Shown here: one piece after another, positions 10,854 to 22,553 of the stretch | How positions within the stretch are numbered: position 1 is the stretch's first letter | How the letters are laid out: every line of letters starts with the position of its first letter | Assembly: GCA_030512295.1 (NCBI GenBank) | Contig: JAULSR010000006.1 | Coordinates: 806,001 to 870,000, forward strand | DNA: 64,000 bases | DNA from: Bombardia bombarda | Taxonomy: Eukaryota; Ascomycota; Sordariomycetes; Sordariales; Lasiosphaeriaceae | Reading direction: 5' to 3' | The notes under the pieces: generated by a model | Seen by the model: only the letters and a program-made list of their open reading frames with translations | What the model was told of the DNA's origin: nothing | The model's database searches: none | Program-made: the position numbers and the translations under genes

Positions 10854-13157
10854 GTTGCGATGGGGGATGATGATGAGAGATGTGTGACTTTCGCGTACAT
10901 TGCATGGGCTGGGACAGGTTAGCTGGACTAGGGATGGGGAAGATATCCCTTATCTGTCTGGACTGGATGTGGGAATTAGGACGGCGTTTATGGAGGCACG
11001 GAAGGAGGGGCGTTTTTTATTTCCTTTACTTTGATCGGTTACGTTTTCTTTTGTTGGATGGACTGGTCTAGTCAAGTAGCATGTCACAACTATACTATAC
11101 TGTTGTTGTTTGGTTTTACTTTGCTCTGTGCTGGGAATTGGTGATTTTTCAAGCAAGTCAAGACTTTTTTTTCCAAGTTGAAAGCAGCTGCCCAAAACGC
11201 CAGAATGCTAGGCCACTCCAAACACCATGTATATCTATCACCAACCGTCTTGGGAGCCCTATAGCAAGCATTATGGAATATTCGAATACCAGGGCCGTAG
11301 CGAAGGACGATCCTCTATGCTTAATTCTCTTTCTCTTTCCCTCCCCTCCAATGGATATAACTGCAATCAATCCAATCCGCAAACCACCCAAAACCAGCCC
11401 ATCGTCTGTCGTCAAAGACCAACCGTAGACAAGGTATTGCTTGATCCTTCTTCTACTACAAGTCAACCCCAGATCCATAGACTAGATGTCTTCAAAAGAA
11501 AATAGACAGCTGGCCTCTGGATATGAAGAAGGAGGCTTGGGTGAACAAAAAGGAGGTTGACTATCATCCATGCATCTAACCCTGGCTAGGAGCTAGATCG
11601 CTCACCCATCCAACATCCAACCCAGTCCGCACATAGCCAGCAGGTCAGATCTCGTCTATACGACTAAATCACCCAACCATTCATTGTCAGAAGAGAAAGA
11701 CCAAGCCACGCCCATCCGAATGGAACAAGAGGAATAAGGAACTGATGAAGTGAGGGGTCAAGTATATAACGAGTATATATGTAAGGTATGTATGTATGTA
11801 ACTATGTATGGGTGTTGTTGATGTGGTTGTCGTCGCGTGAGTGTGTCGTCCTCACTTGTCCGCTTAATTGTTGTCTATCCAGTCCAATCCAGCCAGCCAG
11901 CCCCATTCGACTTTGACCCAAGGGGAGCGAGCAAGCAGGAGGGACCAAGTAAGCAAACAAGCGAACACACCCACACGACGACATCACAACCACATCACCA
12001 GCAATCCGCAAAGGAATCAACCACACCGCAAACCACAAACCACCAATCACCAATCACCAAGCGGATATCGTATCATCGCAAAGCAAAAGAAAGCAACACA
12101 GAAGAGAAAGGCAAAATCACAAGCACCATCAACCAACCAACCCACCCTCACCCACCCATGGAGAAGAGAAGAAACAAGCACCGCTCAAAATCCCAAAACC
12201 GAGAAAAGTCATAAAAGTGTTGAAGAGAAGTAGTTTTTAATGGGTTCCTATCATAGCAAAAATAAAAAAAGACAAGACAGACGCAATCAAGCCCATGAAG
12301 AATAAAAAGCAAGATAGATGAATGTGAATCCACCACGTACGTCGTCGTCGTCATTTCGTCGTCGTCATTCGTCGTTCGTCCAGTGTGTCCGTCCATAACG
12401 AAGAAGACAGACAGAGATAGAGGAGATCTATGCTATTGAATCGGAAAACAAACACCGAATGTAGGTAATGAGAAATAAAGAAAAGTAGTCGCAGTAGTAG
12501 TAGTAGTAGTGTGCAAAAGAAGGTGAAAAAAAGAGAACCATTTCGTGCCCATATATGGTACAGCAAAAGCAAGGAAATTCTCCTTCCCCATCTCTCTCCC
12601 CGCTCCCTCTCAGATAAATATCCTCACCAAATATCCTCAAAGGGCCAGTGGGCTAAGAGAAAGAAAAGAAAAAATACCCTTGCTTAATTGAGCCCGAAAT
12701 ATAAAACATGTCCCCTTTTCTCTCCTTCATCCACTTGCTCGCTCGCTAGTCGTCCACCGCTTCATCCAACCCGCCAATGGTAAACTGCTGTGATGTGATA
12801 CTGATCCCGCCATCCTGAAGAAGAAGGTATAATCGAAAATCGGTAGTATAATGCCGTGCCAGTCGTTGATTTTTGCTAGTGGTAACAGAGCGCGCAGTAA
12901 GGAAAAAGAATGGGCAAGAAGCAAAAAAAGGAATATGGTTTCGTGACTGTCGTTGCAAAGTGCATGAATGACGCTCCGTGACTAGTGTAGCAGGTAGAGG
13001 ACGATGATAAAAAATGGCGCAAAAGAGGAAAGGAACCGAGAGGGCAAAAAGGCCAGCAGACAGCCGACCCAGCCCAAGTTCAGCTCAAGAAAAACTCATC
13101 GTACCCGTTTTTACACGCGTGGCGCTGCGCTGTGCTGTTGTCACGTTGCCGTCTTCT
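10854..13157. other. Intergenic between convergent VPS24 and PUF genes
   Basis: This 2.3 kb holds both 3' flanks. Around 11940..12130 it is rich in AC/CAA words on the plus strand. Short tandem words (GTATGTATGT near 11785; CGTCGTCGTC near 12340; AGTAGTAGT near 12490) are present. No gene was recognised. Confidence 0.5.
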
Positions 13158-16100
13158 TTAGAACCACTGAGACTCGCCGTTCTCAGTGGGGCCAGCTCCC
13201 AGAGGCGTGAACTGCTGAGGGAAGTGCTGAGCACGAGGAGGCTGTGGCGGCGCCTGGACGAGGGCGGCCTGGGGAGGAGGAACCGTAATGGTGGCGCTGG
13301 GGGGATAGACACCTCCCGAGCCGCGTCCGCCGTTGGTATTGATGCCGTTAGCACCACCATTGGCAAAACCACCAGATACGAGGATGGACGTGCTGTTGGA
13401 CATGGCACGGCCGTGGGCAGGTCGGAGTCCAATCTGGCCGCTAGACGGATCGGCCGGTGTCACCTGTCCGTTGCTGTTCGCACCACTGCGAGTATCATAT
13501 GCCTGAATCTTTGCCTGGATGCGACGGCCATAGGGAGTCTGACGGATGTTTGGCAGGTGAGGTCGAATGTTCTCGACGAGGTGATGCTTCATCATGGGTG
13601 TGGCGTACTCCAGGGCAGTCTGGATGACGTAATTGGCAAAAGAGTCGCGGAGCAGGCGTTCCATCTCGCCCGGGGCAAGAAGCTCGTTGACAATCATGTC
13701 CTTGGAAACGTCACCAGCGCAGCGGAGGCACTTTTCAACCACGTTGGAGCTGAACTTGTGACGAGAGAGCTGAGGAATGCGGCCACCAAACTGTCGGACA
13801 AGAGGCTCGGTGAAGGTCTGCTCATTCAGATCAATGATGTACTGGACCACATAGTTGCCAAAGGGGTCCTGGACAAGAGTGACAGCATGTTGGGTGATGC
13901 AGTCAATGAGCCAGACCTTCTGCTGACCATCGGCGTGGTCAATACAGCGCTGGAGGACGCAGCATCCGTGGCGGTGGGTGCCAACATCGACGCAGTGCTT
14001 GCCCACAGCCTCAAAGATGAAGGTGGCATCGACCGCGCTGAGCTTGTTCAGGCACTTCTGGATGACGTGGTTGCCGTTGAGATCTTGAATGAGTTCCACC
14101 ACTTGGTTGCGGAAGGCCTCAATAATAATCTGCACCTGAGTCGGTGTGGTCACATGCTCGATCATCTTCTGGAGGGCTCGAGTACCATGTTGATTCAGGG
14201 CAATGCGGACCATGTCCGACGCAGCGTTCTGGATAAGAGCGGTGCGTTCATCGTCGTTGCAGTATTCAAGCAACTTTTGGCAGAGGTAGTTGCCGAAGGG
14301 GTCGGTCATCAACTCAACTACATGCTGGTTCGTCTCCACCCAGATCATGTGAACCTGCTCAGGAATGCGATTCTCCAACTGCTTCTGCAGGTACCGGCAG
14401 CCATGCTGATCCTTGCAAAGTTGGTAGATAGTGCCACCAACCTGCTCCAGAGAGACGTTGGTGAAGCGAGCCATGGCTGCAAATTGTTGTTAGCATCTCA
14501 GTTACTTCTCAATGAAGAAGAGTCAAGACATACCTTCGCTGTCCATCTGGCGGCGATTCTGGATCACACGAGCCTGGCTGTCCTGCGGCTGCTGTCGGGA
14601 AGTGGCGCCGTAGAGAGGATTGTATCCAGTATAGTTATGGGGGGAGTACGGGGCCGAGAGACTGCTGGAAATAGCCATGGTATTGAAGAGCATGGGCAAG
14701 CTATTGGGGTTGGTTGGAGCGCCGTTGCCGTTAGGAGCGTAGTTGGGTCCGTTGTAGTAATAGGGGTTGGCCGAAGTCGGAGAGGTGACCGAGGTAGGGG
14801 GCAGAGCTTGAGTAGACGGCGGACCAAAAGGAGCAGCATTGGCATGCAAAGTTGAGGTGATGGAAGGGTAGCCGCCACCATTTTCACGACTGTTGGCCAA
14901 GCTGGCGTCGTTGGAGAGCTCACGGCTGTGACGATGGGGCATAGCACCAGCTGGGATGCGACCCAGACTAGCATTGTGATTGTGCAAATGCTGCTGCGCA
15001 TGATTGTTGGCGTTCGTAGCCAGGCCGGACGAGGGAGTCGTATTCTTGACCGTCGGCACGTCATTGGCAGAGTAAGACTGCTGAAGCTTGGGCGGAGTGG
15101 CCGTAATATGGTTAGTCGGAGGGGAAACGACCGAAGACGACTCCGATGCGGCGGCCGGAGTGGCTGCCTCATGGTAGAACTTCATGCCGTCAAGTGAGTG
15201 GCGGATGCTAGCTGGGCGGCTGCCAATGGTGGTGACCTCCTGAGGTGAACCGACAGAGCCAGTCGCGCCGTTGAGCGGAGTTGAGCCGATAGCCGACATA
15301 CTCTGCTGAGAACGATGCTTGTTAATACCGTTCCAGCCGTCTGACGACGATTTCTCGGGACCAGCCGATTCGGATTGAGCAAGGTTCAGGGTAGACGAGG
15401 AAGCGGAAAGCTTGAGGAAGCAGTGTTAACAATCCGAGCATACAACACTTGTGACGCGACGATCTTGTTTACAGTGCTGGGGATGAAGGAGCGCAGGGTA
15501 CAGTGGTAGTCGTGACTGAGAGAAAAAGAAGAGTAACAAGCAAGGAAAAGAGAAAATTTTGCAAGTTGTCCGGTCCTCGGGGTTTTAGGTTTTGAGGAAG
15601 AGTTGAGAAGGACGACTTCACACGCGGGCGTTTTGCGGTGCGCGTTGAGGTGGGGCTGCAAAAGTGAAGTCTTCCTGAAAAAAAGAGTTCGGACGGTTGC
15701 GAAACACCCGCCAACTGCCACCACACTTGGGGTCTGCAGAAACTAACCGGGTGAAATAGGATATGCAATTCAGCAAGCAACCGTTTTGATCAAGCAAAAA
15801 AAGCAAGCGGAATGTCAACGTACCATATTAGGATATCCCTGCTGCCGAAATAGTGTAGGGAAAGGATCTGTGCTATTGTTGTTGTTTGCTTGGACTGTAG
15901 GTGTAGCTCTCTCTCCAGAGTTGGAATCCTCGTCGCCAAACAAGAAGCCCGTCGTGTTATTGCTGTCTTCGAGGCCAATATCACCCAGATAAGTCCTGGA
16001 GCGAGTGACAGGCATTGAATATCGGTTGAGCCTATATACGCCTCTCGTTAGTAATGAGCGTCTGGAGAGAGACCTGATGCCCTGTATTGATGCCCGTGAT

Positions 16101-17838
16101 GATGCCTGTGAAGATGTGTGACCGAATGCGTGATGTTGTTCGGGGGAAAAAATCTACAGTGACCAGATGACTTGCAGCTATAAAAAGAGGTCGTGAACCT
16201 TCGAAAGGTCTCTGGGGGGGAAAATCGTGCGCGGAAGTGTATGTTGACGTAAAATGTGCCTTGAATAAGAGGTGCCTGACGTAGAAAGATGAAAGGAAAA
16301 CGGAGAAAGGGAAGAAAACAGGAGGAAGATTGAGCAGCCGCGTTTTTTTCCCTCCAGGTTTTTAACCCTGCCCGAGGCCTCCTTTGGTATAAAGTGAAGG
16401 GGGGACAATAGCTGAGAGAGCCTATTGTGTGATGCTATTGTGTAGAATGAGGAAGGGAGGAGAGTCCACAACATTGAGAACCCGTGACGAGATTCTCAAA
16501 CGTTGGCCCCAAAATAGGACGATACGAATAACATGGGGTGGAGTATGAGGAGGGGGCGAGTATCTGATCAGTTTGACGATGTCGTCTTTGAGCCGGCATA
16601 TTTGCCCTGGATGAAAGGTATGAAGCCGGATCTTTATCGACCACAGAATCACATCCAATAAGCCCAGCCCTGTAAAGCGGTGAAGGAAGTCATTGCTCAC
16701 ACTTTGAGCTTTGAATGTGTACTTTCCGTAGCTCTTCGAACAAACAAGTTTGCAACGCAACACACACGGGATAAAAGGCACCGACACTGATTCGCAATCA
16801 GGATCACTTACGCGTTTGTGGAGCGGTGGCTCGTCGGGTCCTGGCGAACCGCCTCCTCCTTTTCGTCCTCGTCGCTATTTCTTCGTGAGCCCGGCACTGA
16901 ACGTGACGGAATTTGGTCATCAAAAGCAAATCGGGACTGAACAATTCCAGATTGGGGTGAGGCGAGCTGCGAGCCCGATCGTCCGGGGCGATTAAAGAGG
17001 CCTGGCGGTGAGGTCAAGCTCGAGGTCGAATATCGGTTTGGCCGAGAAAACATGGTAGGAAAACCCGATGACGTCTCACGATACTCGGGGGGTGTGGTGG
17101 GCTCTGACTGGTGCCCAGCATATCTACCACCGCTCAAATCCTCCTGCATCATGGCAAGCTCTCTTTCGTCCTGGCGCTGCTGGGCGTCGAGCTTTGATAT
17201 CTCGGCCTCAAAGCGCCGCTTGTGCTCCCGGAGTCGCTCATACTCCATTCTCTTTCTTTCTAACTGTGGTTATCGCGGCAGCAGGAGCCCGTGAGTCAGC
17301 CAGCTGTTCAGTTTCAACATTCAGAAAAGCTGATGGGCGCGCAGCCAAAAGTAAGCGCGTTTCATCGGGCCAGAGCAACCTGCCCCCCTTATTCCCACTT
17401 CAGATGGCTAACAGGATCGCCCAGCCCGAGGCAACACGCAACAGTGGGGTACCACATACCAATTGAACTTTATGTAAAGTCTACCACGTTCAGAGTCAGC
17501 ACGGCTCCCAAATGCCTCCATGGTAGAATCGCAAAGCGCCACCGCCATAGCAGCAGCAGCAGCCGCAGCGCAAACACCACCTACTCCACATTCATCCCAT
17601 CCCATCTCTCGGCCCAAACTCAACAAACGGGAAAACGTACCGTGGTAGCAGTGATGGAGAAATCCTGCTGCGGCTCGGAGCCGCGCTGGGTCGTAATCGA
17701 AGACAGTGTTGGTACACGGCCGGAGTCGGTGGTGAACCGGCGCGGCAGCATGGGGCCATTTCGAGGAGTTGAGACAAAGGCCGAGCTCATGTTGGACTCG
17801 CCTCGAGGGCTCTGCTGGGATCGGAAGAAGTCGTCCAT
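13158..17838 (-). CDS. PUF-family RNA-binding protein (Puf4-like), five exons
   Basis: A cytoplasmic post-transcriptional regulator that binds UGUA-containing 3' UTRs. Exons: 17838..17641, 17263..16812, 16031..15824, 15410..14534, 14476..13158; phases agree throughout and give 1017 residues. Exon 1 starts MDDFFRSQQSPRGESNMS. Exon 2 opens with a charged coiled coil (LERKRMEYERLREHKRRF). Exon 3 contains LNRYSMPVTRSRTYLGD. Exon 4 is Ser/Asn/Pro-rich. Exon 5 carries eight Pumilio repeats from about residue 580: HGCRYLQ, FGNYLCQ, HGTRALQ, NGNHVIQ, HGCCVLQ, FGNYVVQ, FSSNVVE, FANYVIQ. Introns of 377, 780 and 413 nt in the N-terminal half are long for this genome; the last is 57 nt. The long introns mean a micro-exon could have been missed. 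The domain call is secure; the Puf4 label is by resemblance. Confidence 0.88.
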
Positions 17839-19530
17839 ATCGTCGTCGTCGTCTCTTCTCTCTTCCTTTCTTTTCTCTTGCTACACAACTAAACACACTT
17901 TCGTACACAGGGGGTTTTCTTTTTCGAATTGGTTCGGCGAATCTCTTCCTCTATACGTCTACAGGAAAGCAGCAATAGCTTCTATGTCAGCGAAACAATT
18001 GCTCAGACATTGGTAAAGAGAAGACAGAAACTAAAAAGCCCGGATTGAAGAGGGCAATGGAAGCAATGGGGCAGACAAGTGCGAGGCGGGGGTTTTAGGA
18101 GGAGGAGAAGGGGGGAGGAGGGGGGGATGGTGGACATGGTATAAGCTGCGTGCGTGCGAGAAACAAGCGCAAGGGAGATGGCGAGATATGGGGATTGTCC
18201 CTGTTCCCATCCTTGTGCTTCCCGTCGTCGAGTCTGCCCGGTGCCCCAGCTGCCGACGCCGCCCACGATTACCCCATCATTAGGCGAACACACGCACACA
18301 CACCACGCACACATGGGCTGCTGGGCTGGCTGGGCTGGGCTGGCTGGGCTGGGCTGGCGGGATTGGCTTTCGCTAGCCGGCTACCACCACTACTATTTTC
18401 TTTCTATCACTTGTTTCTTTCGGATGGCAGCTCGGGCGGCGACTATTCGAGGCGGGCGGGCGGCGGCGGGGCGGGCGACGAAGAACGGGGGGGGCGACGA
18501 CGGACAAGCGAACCGGGACGGTGACGACGTTTCCTCGGGGCGAATGAAGCAACACCAGCAGCAGCCGCAGCAGCATCAAACAAGCAAAGCAAGCAAAAAA
18601 TACAAGATGAACAAATTCCGTCCACTGACCTTTTTAAAAATAAAAAAACACACAAAAGTCTGTTGGCACAAAGTTGCGCCCTGGAGACCAGGAGCAGCAG
18701 CTAAAAAAGGTCGAAAGCAGTACAACAAAAGAGCGTGGTGGTTGAGGAAGGGGGAGGGGAGGAATAAGATGCGGAAACGGCGTCTTGGGTGGAGGTTTTG
18801 GTTTATGGCATGGTCTGTGAGTAAAAGCAACACCACCTCACCACCTCAGACCCCTGGACAAGGGGAGCAGCGCCCGCCGCCTGTCGAAGCAAGCAACCTG
18901 GAAGCAAAGAGAGCACCCACCGCACGGCAGAAACCCAGCCAATGCTAGCCACCCACAGGGTCCCCGCTAGTCAAGCTCTACTACCCGCGCTAAAACGTTC
19001 CCCACCGGTAGCGATTGGGCTGGTGCTTGCCGTGGGAACCTCTAGTCGCTCTTTCTTTTTTCCCAGTCGCTGTTTTTTTTTGGGGGGGGGGGGGGCATTG
19101 GATCTCCATTATTCCCTGCAACACCTTTTTTGTGTGTGCTTGCTTGCAACAACTGCGCTGGAACTAATGACGATTGCAACTGCAGGCTGCTGGCTGCCCG
19201 CTGCCGTTATGCAACCCTACTAAATACCTTACCCCGAGTTACAGGACCAGGTGGACGAGGATGGCTTGTCTTGAGAGAGAAACAGTCCTGTGATTGTTTC
19301 GTACGGTGCTACCAACCAACTAACTAGAATCTTGTGCGAGCCTTTTCAGAGCGTCCCGCTCTAGCTTTCTCCATGTCTATGCCAGATACTGCTGCTGTTA
19401 TGTCGTTGGCAGCAGCAGCAAACCCAACTACATAGGTAGGTGTGGTGTGTGCAGACTCAAGATGGGCAACAGCCAACCAGCCCCGTCACAACGCTCCCAA
19501 CAATACCCTACCCAAGAACGAAAACCCCAT

Positions 19531-19554
19531 GTGTGTGTGTGTGTGTGTGTGTGT
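19531..19554. repeat. (GT)12 microsatellite
   Basis: Uninterrupted GT dinucleotide run within the long gene-free interval. Confidence 0.9.
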
Positions 19555-19843
19555 GAGCAATACATGAACATGGTCGCCCCAGTTAGGGTGAACCCCTATC
19601 TCTCCTCTCTCCTCTCACCTCCTCACCTTGCCTTACATGACGCCGCCGGCAAGCGGACAAGTCAGTCAGTCAGTTCACCTCAGTCCGAGAAATCAAGACC
19701 AGCTCATGGAGTCGAGTCGCCTTCGAAAGCAGCGGTGTAGGGAGGCAAAGCGCAGCAACCATACCTACCGTACCTAACAAGGTCGATGCAGATGCAGATG
19801 CAGCTACGGGGGCTTTCAAGGTTGTGTCGACTACGACCGACTT

Positions 19844-19879
<36 letters not shown>
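19844..19879. repeat. (CAG)n trinucleotide repeat
   Basis: About eleven uninterrupted CAG units. No supported gene covers it, so it is not scored as a polyglutamine tract. Confidence 0.9.
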
Positions 19880-19882
<3 letters not shown>

Positions 19883-22529
19883 AACCCGATTCAAGCAGCC
19901 GCCGCCGTGTACCGCCTCGCCCTGCTGCAGGCAGGCTTCGAGGCAGGCAGGCAGGCATAAAAGGTCTCGGTGGGTGTAGGAAGTAGGAAGCCTCGTTCCC
20001 CAGGTTCGGCCCATGTCAGTTGCGTCCTGCAAACTGCAGCTTGTCCCTGTCATCGACGACCCTGCTGCTCCGTACACATACACAACGCATCTCACAACCC
20101 GCAGAGCTTTGCATTCTGACTGGCCGCCCTTTTGGATCGCTGTGCGGCAAAGATGCGAGCGATTCAGGAGGGGCTGGCTGGAAGTGAGGGGCATTTTTGG
20201 ATTGTCCGTCTTTTGGGCAAATTCCGGGGTGGATGGTGGACGCTTGCCAGATTCTGAATTCATTCATTTTTTTTTACCCTTCTAGCCTTCTCCCTACCCG
20301 TGTCGATCACTCTTCTTCTTCTTTTGTTTTTGCGTGTCTTGACAGCCCAATTCTCCACCGAGAGATCCACGGCGAGATCCAGGTCACGCCAGTTCACACA
20401 CTCACACCTTACGTACATCACGAATGTGTGCGGATCCGTACTTGAACATACCGTGCTGCTACATGCACATTCGCACTGAGATACCTATTTACTGCACTCT
20501 ATGGAGTAGGAATGGCACGTTTCAATATTCCGTCGCAGATCTCTGTTTTTGGTGGCGGCGGCGGCGTCCTCGGCTCAACAGATGCAAGACATCATTCTAA
20601 CCGGGCTCTGTTAACAAACCAGATGGGGCTCACAGGCAGGCTCTCGGATCAGTGCTGCGAGGTTTCTGGAACAGTTTCTGTCTCCCGGGCTACCCATGAG
20701 ACGGCAAAAGGTGGAGATCTTGTTTCCCTCAATGAATATATCCATGGATGATGTAGTTTCAAGCAAGGAGACCACGTTCAGGTAGCCTTTGGTAAGAAGG
20801 CATGGCATGGACTTGCGGTCGGCACCGGCCCCTCACTTCGCTCGTCGAATGCTCCCAGTGCTAGCACACACTGTGCATCTAATCATTTAGGACGATAACA
20901 TCTGGGCAGCAACCCACAACAAGAAACGATGGTTGCGGCAAGGGAAGGCAGATGGCGACATTGCGGAGGCGCCCATCTTTTGCTTTCTGGACCGCACGGC
21001 CACTCAGCGCTCCGGGCCAGACCCGAGCTGTCCATGGTGGGATGAGCCAGGAAGGATGGAAGCTAGGAAACTACCTTGCCAGGGGCTAGTAGCAGCCCTT
21101 TCTTAACACCACGGTACCACCTACGAATGGACGGCGAGACCACAGCTGCGGGTGGGATGAATGAGTCCGTCCATCCAGCACAACAGAAAAACAAAACGGC
21201 TTACCGTTCAGTCAGTCGTCTTCTAGTGACTACCTTGACCTGACTCGCTCCTGTCGTTTTTGGTGCTCTCAATGCCAGTCAGTCGGATGGAGACAACACT
21301 CGTCAACGGCTTCTAGAAGGCACCGGAGAGTTTTGCCAGCACCAACAACAGCAGCTCACAGCAACACGCACTGCAGGCAGGGTGCGCGTTGGGCCTTTGG
21401 TGCTCCGTGTTCTCTTCCCTGGAATACCTGGTCGTCTCCATCTTTGCGGAGGTTCCCTGACACTCTTCTTTCCCCACCAAAGAGACCAGGGCCACTACCT
21501 CCCCTTTTTAGCGAGGTTCCCCTGTTCTGCTGGGCTGCTCGGGCTGGGGACCGCCAGTGAGCGATGGACGGACTGTTGCGGAGTCGTCTCTCCATCATCG
21601 TCCATCGTCACTTATTTCTGTCAAAAAAAGATTGAGCAACTGGAGACGATGGCAAGCGAGTTCCAAGTTGCCCAACCCCCTTCTTGGCAGGGACACCTGG
21701 CCTTTCTCTCTTATTTTTGTCTATGGCGAGGATGGCGAGTGAAAGATGGATGCAGTTGAGAGGATGTTGTATGTGCGTCCTTCTTCCGCCGCTACTCAAC
21801 AACCAAAAATTCGGTGTTAAGCGCGCTTAAGCAACTCCCATCTTCCTCCCTTCAATCCAGTTGCTTTCGTTACATTTATTCTCTCAATAGGCTTACCGTG
21901 GCCCAATGGCTTAACCCCACACGCGGCTTCTTGCAGCAGTTGGGCTGCGCTCCCACACACACATTGAGACTCTCTGTTCTTTTGCGCCTGGCTGACAATT
22001 GAATACCTCAAAGAAAGATACAAACAACGCACAGGCTAAACTCAGAGTTAATGTGGCAGAGAGGCACAGGCATTTTTGGCCGTGCGTGCCAATGTGTTCG
22101 AACGGTAACACAAGGGACGGGAGCTTTGAAACCTGTCACAACCATCCTCTTTCAGACGAAGTCTGTGTAGTCTTTTTTCCCATTTCCCACGTCCTATCTC
22201 AAAGGCGGAATAAAAACAATATCACGGACATTTTTGTGTAAAGATGTCTTGCTTGGGAGAGGGGGTTCAACGACAACAAAGTGCCAATCCAACGACAACA
22301 GAGCCTCGAATATTTAATTTTCTTTTTTTGTGTGTGGATTAGGCGGTTGGTGGCAACTTCTTTGGCTGTCTCTCCTGCACATCACAGTTGTTGCTTATTC
22401 TTTTTTTTTTTTTTTTTTCACTGAGCACGCTGCTTGCTTGCTTGCTTGCTGCGTGCTTTGCTTCTTACCCCTCCTAGCTAGCCTCCTGGCTAGCTAGATA
22501 TACAGATTAGCTTGTATCTGCCTGCCTGT

Positions 22530-22553
22530 CAGCCAGTCAGTCAGTCAGTCAGT
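22530..22553. repeat. (AGTC)n tetranucleotide repeat
   Basis: Tandem AGTC units in the gene-free interval, close to a CTTG tetranucleotide run (22433..22449) and a poly-T run (22401..22418). Confidence 0.8.

Noticed and set aside
13014..14855. Plus-strand open frame of 613 codons
   Set aside because: Exact antisense of the PUF repeats; the minus strand carries a recognised domain and consistent splicing.
16422..16787. 121-codon minus-strand frame
   Set aside because: Lies inside the 780-nt PUF intron and has no recognisable domain or splice support.
18154..18948. 264-codon plus-strand frame in the gene-free interval
   Set aside because: Low-complexity composition from simple repeats and no domain.
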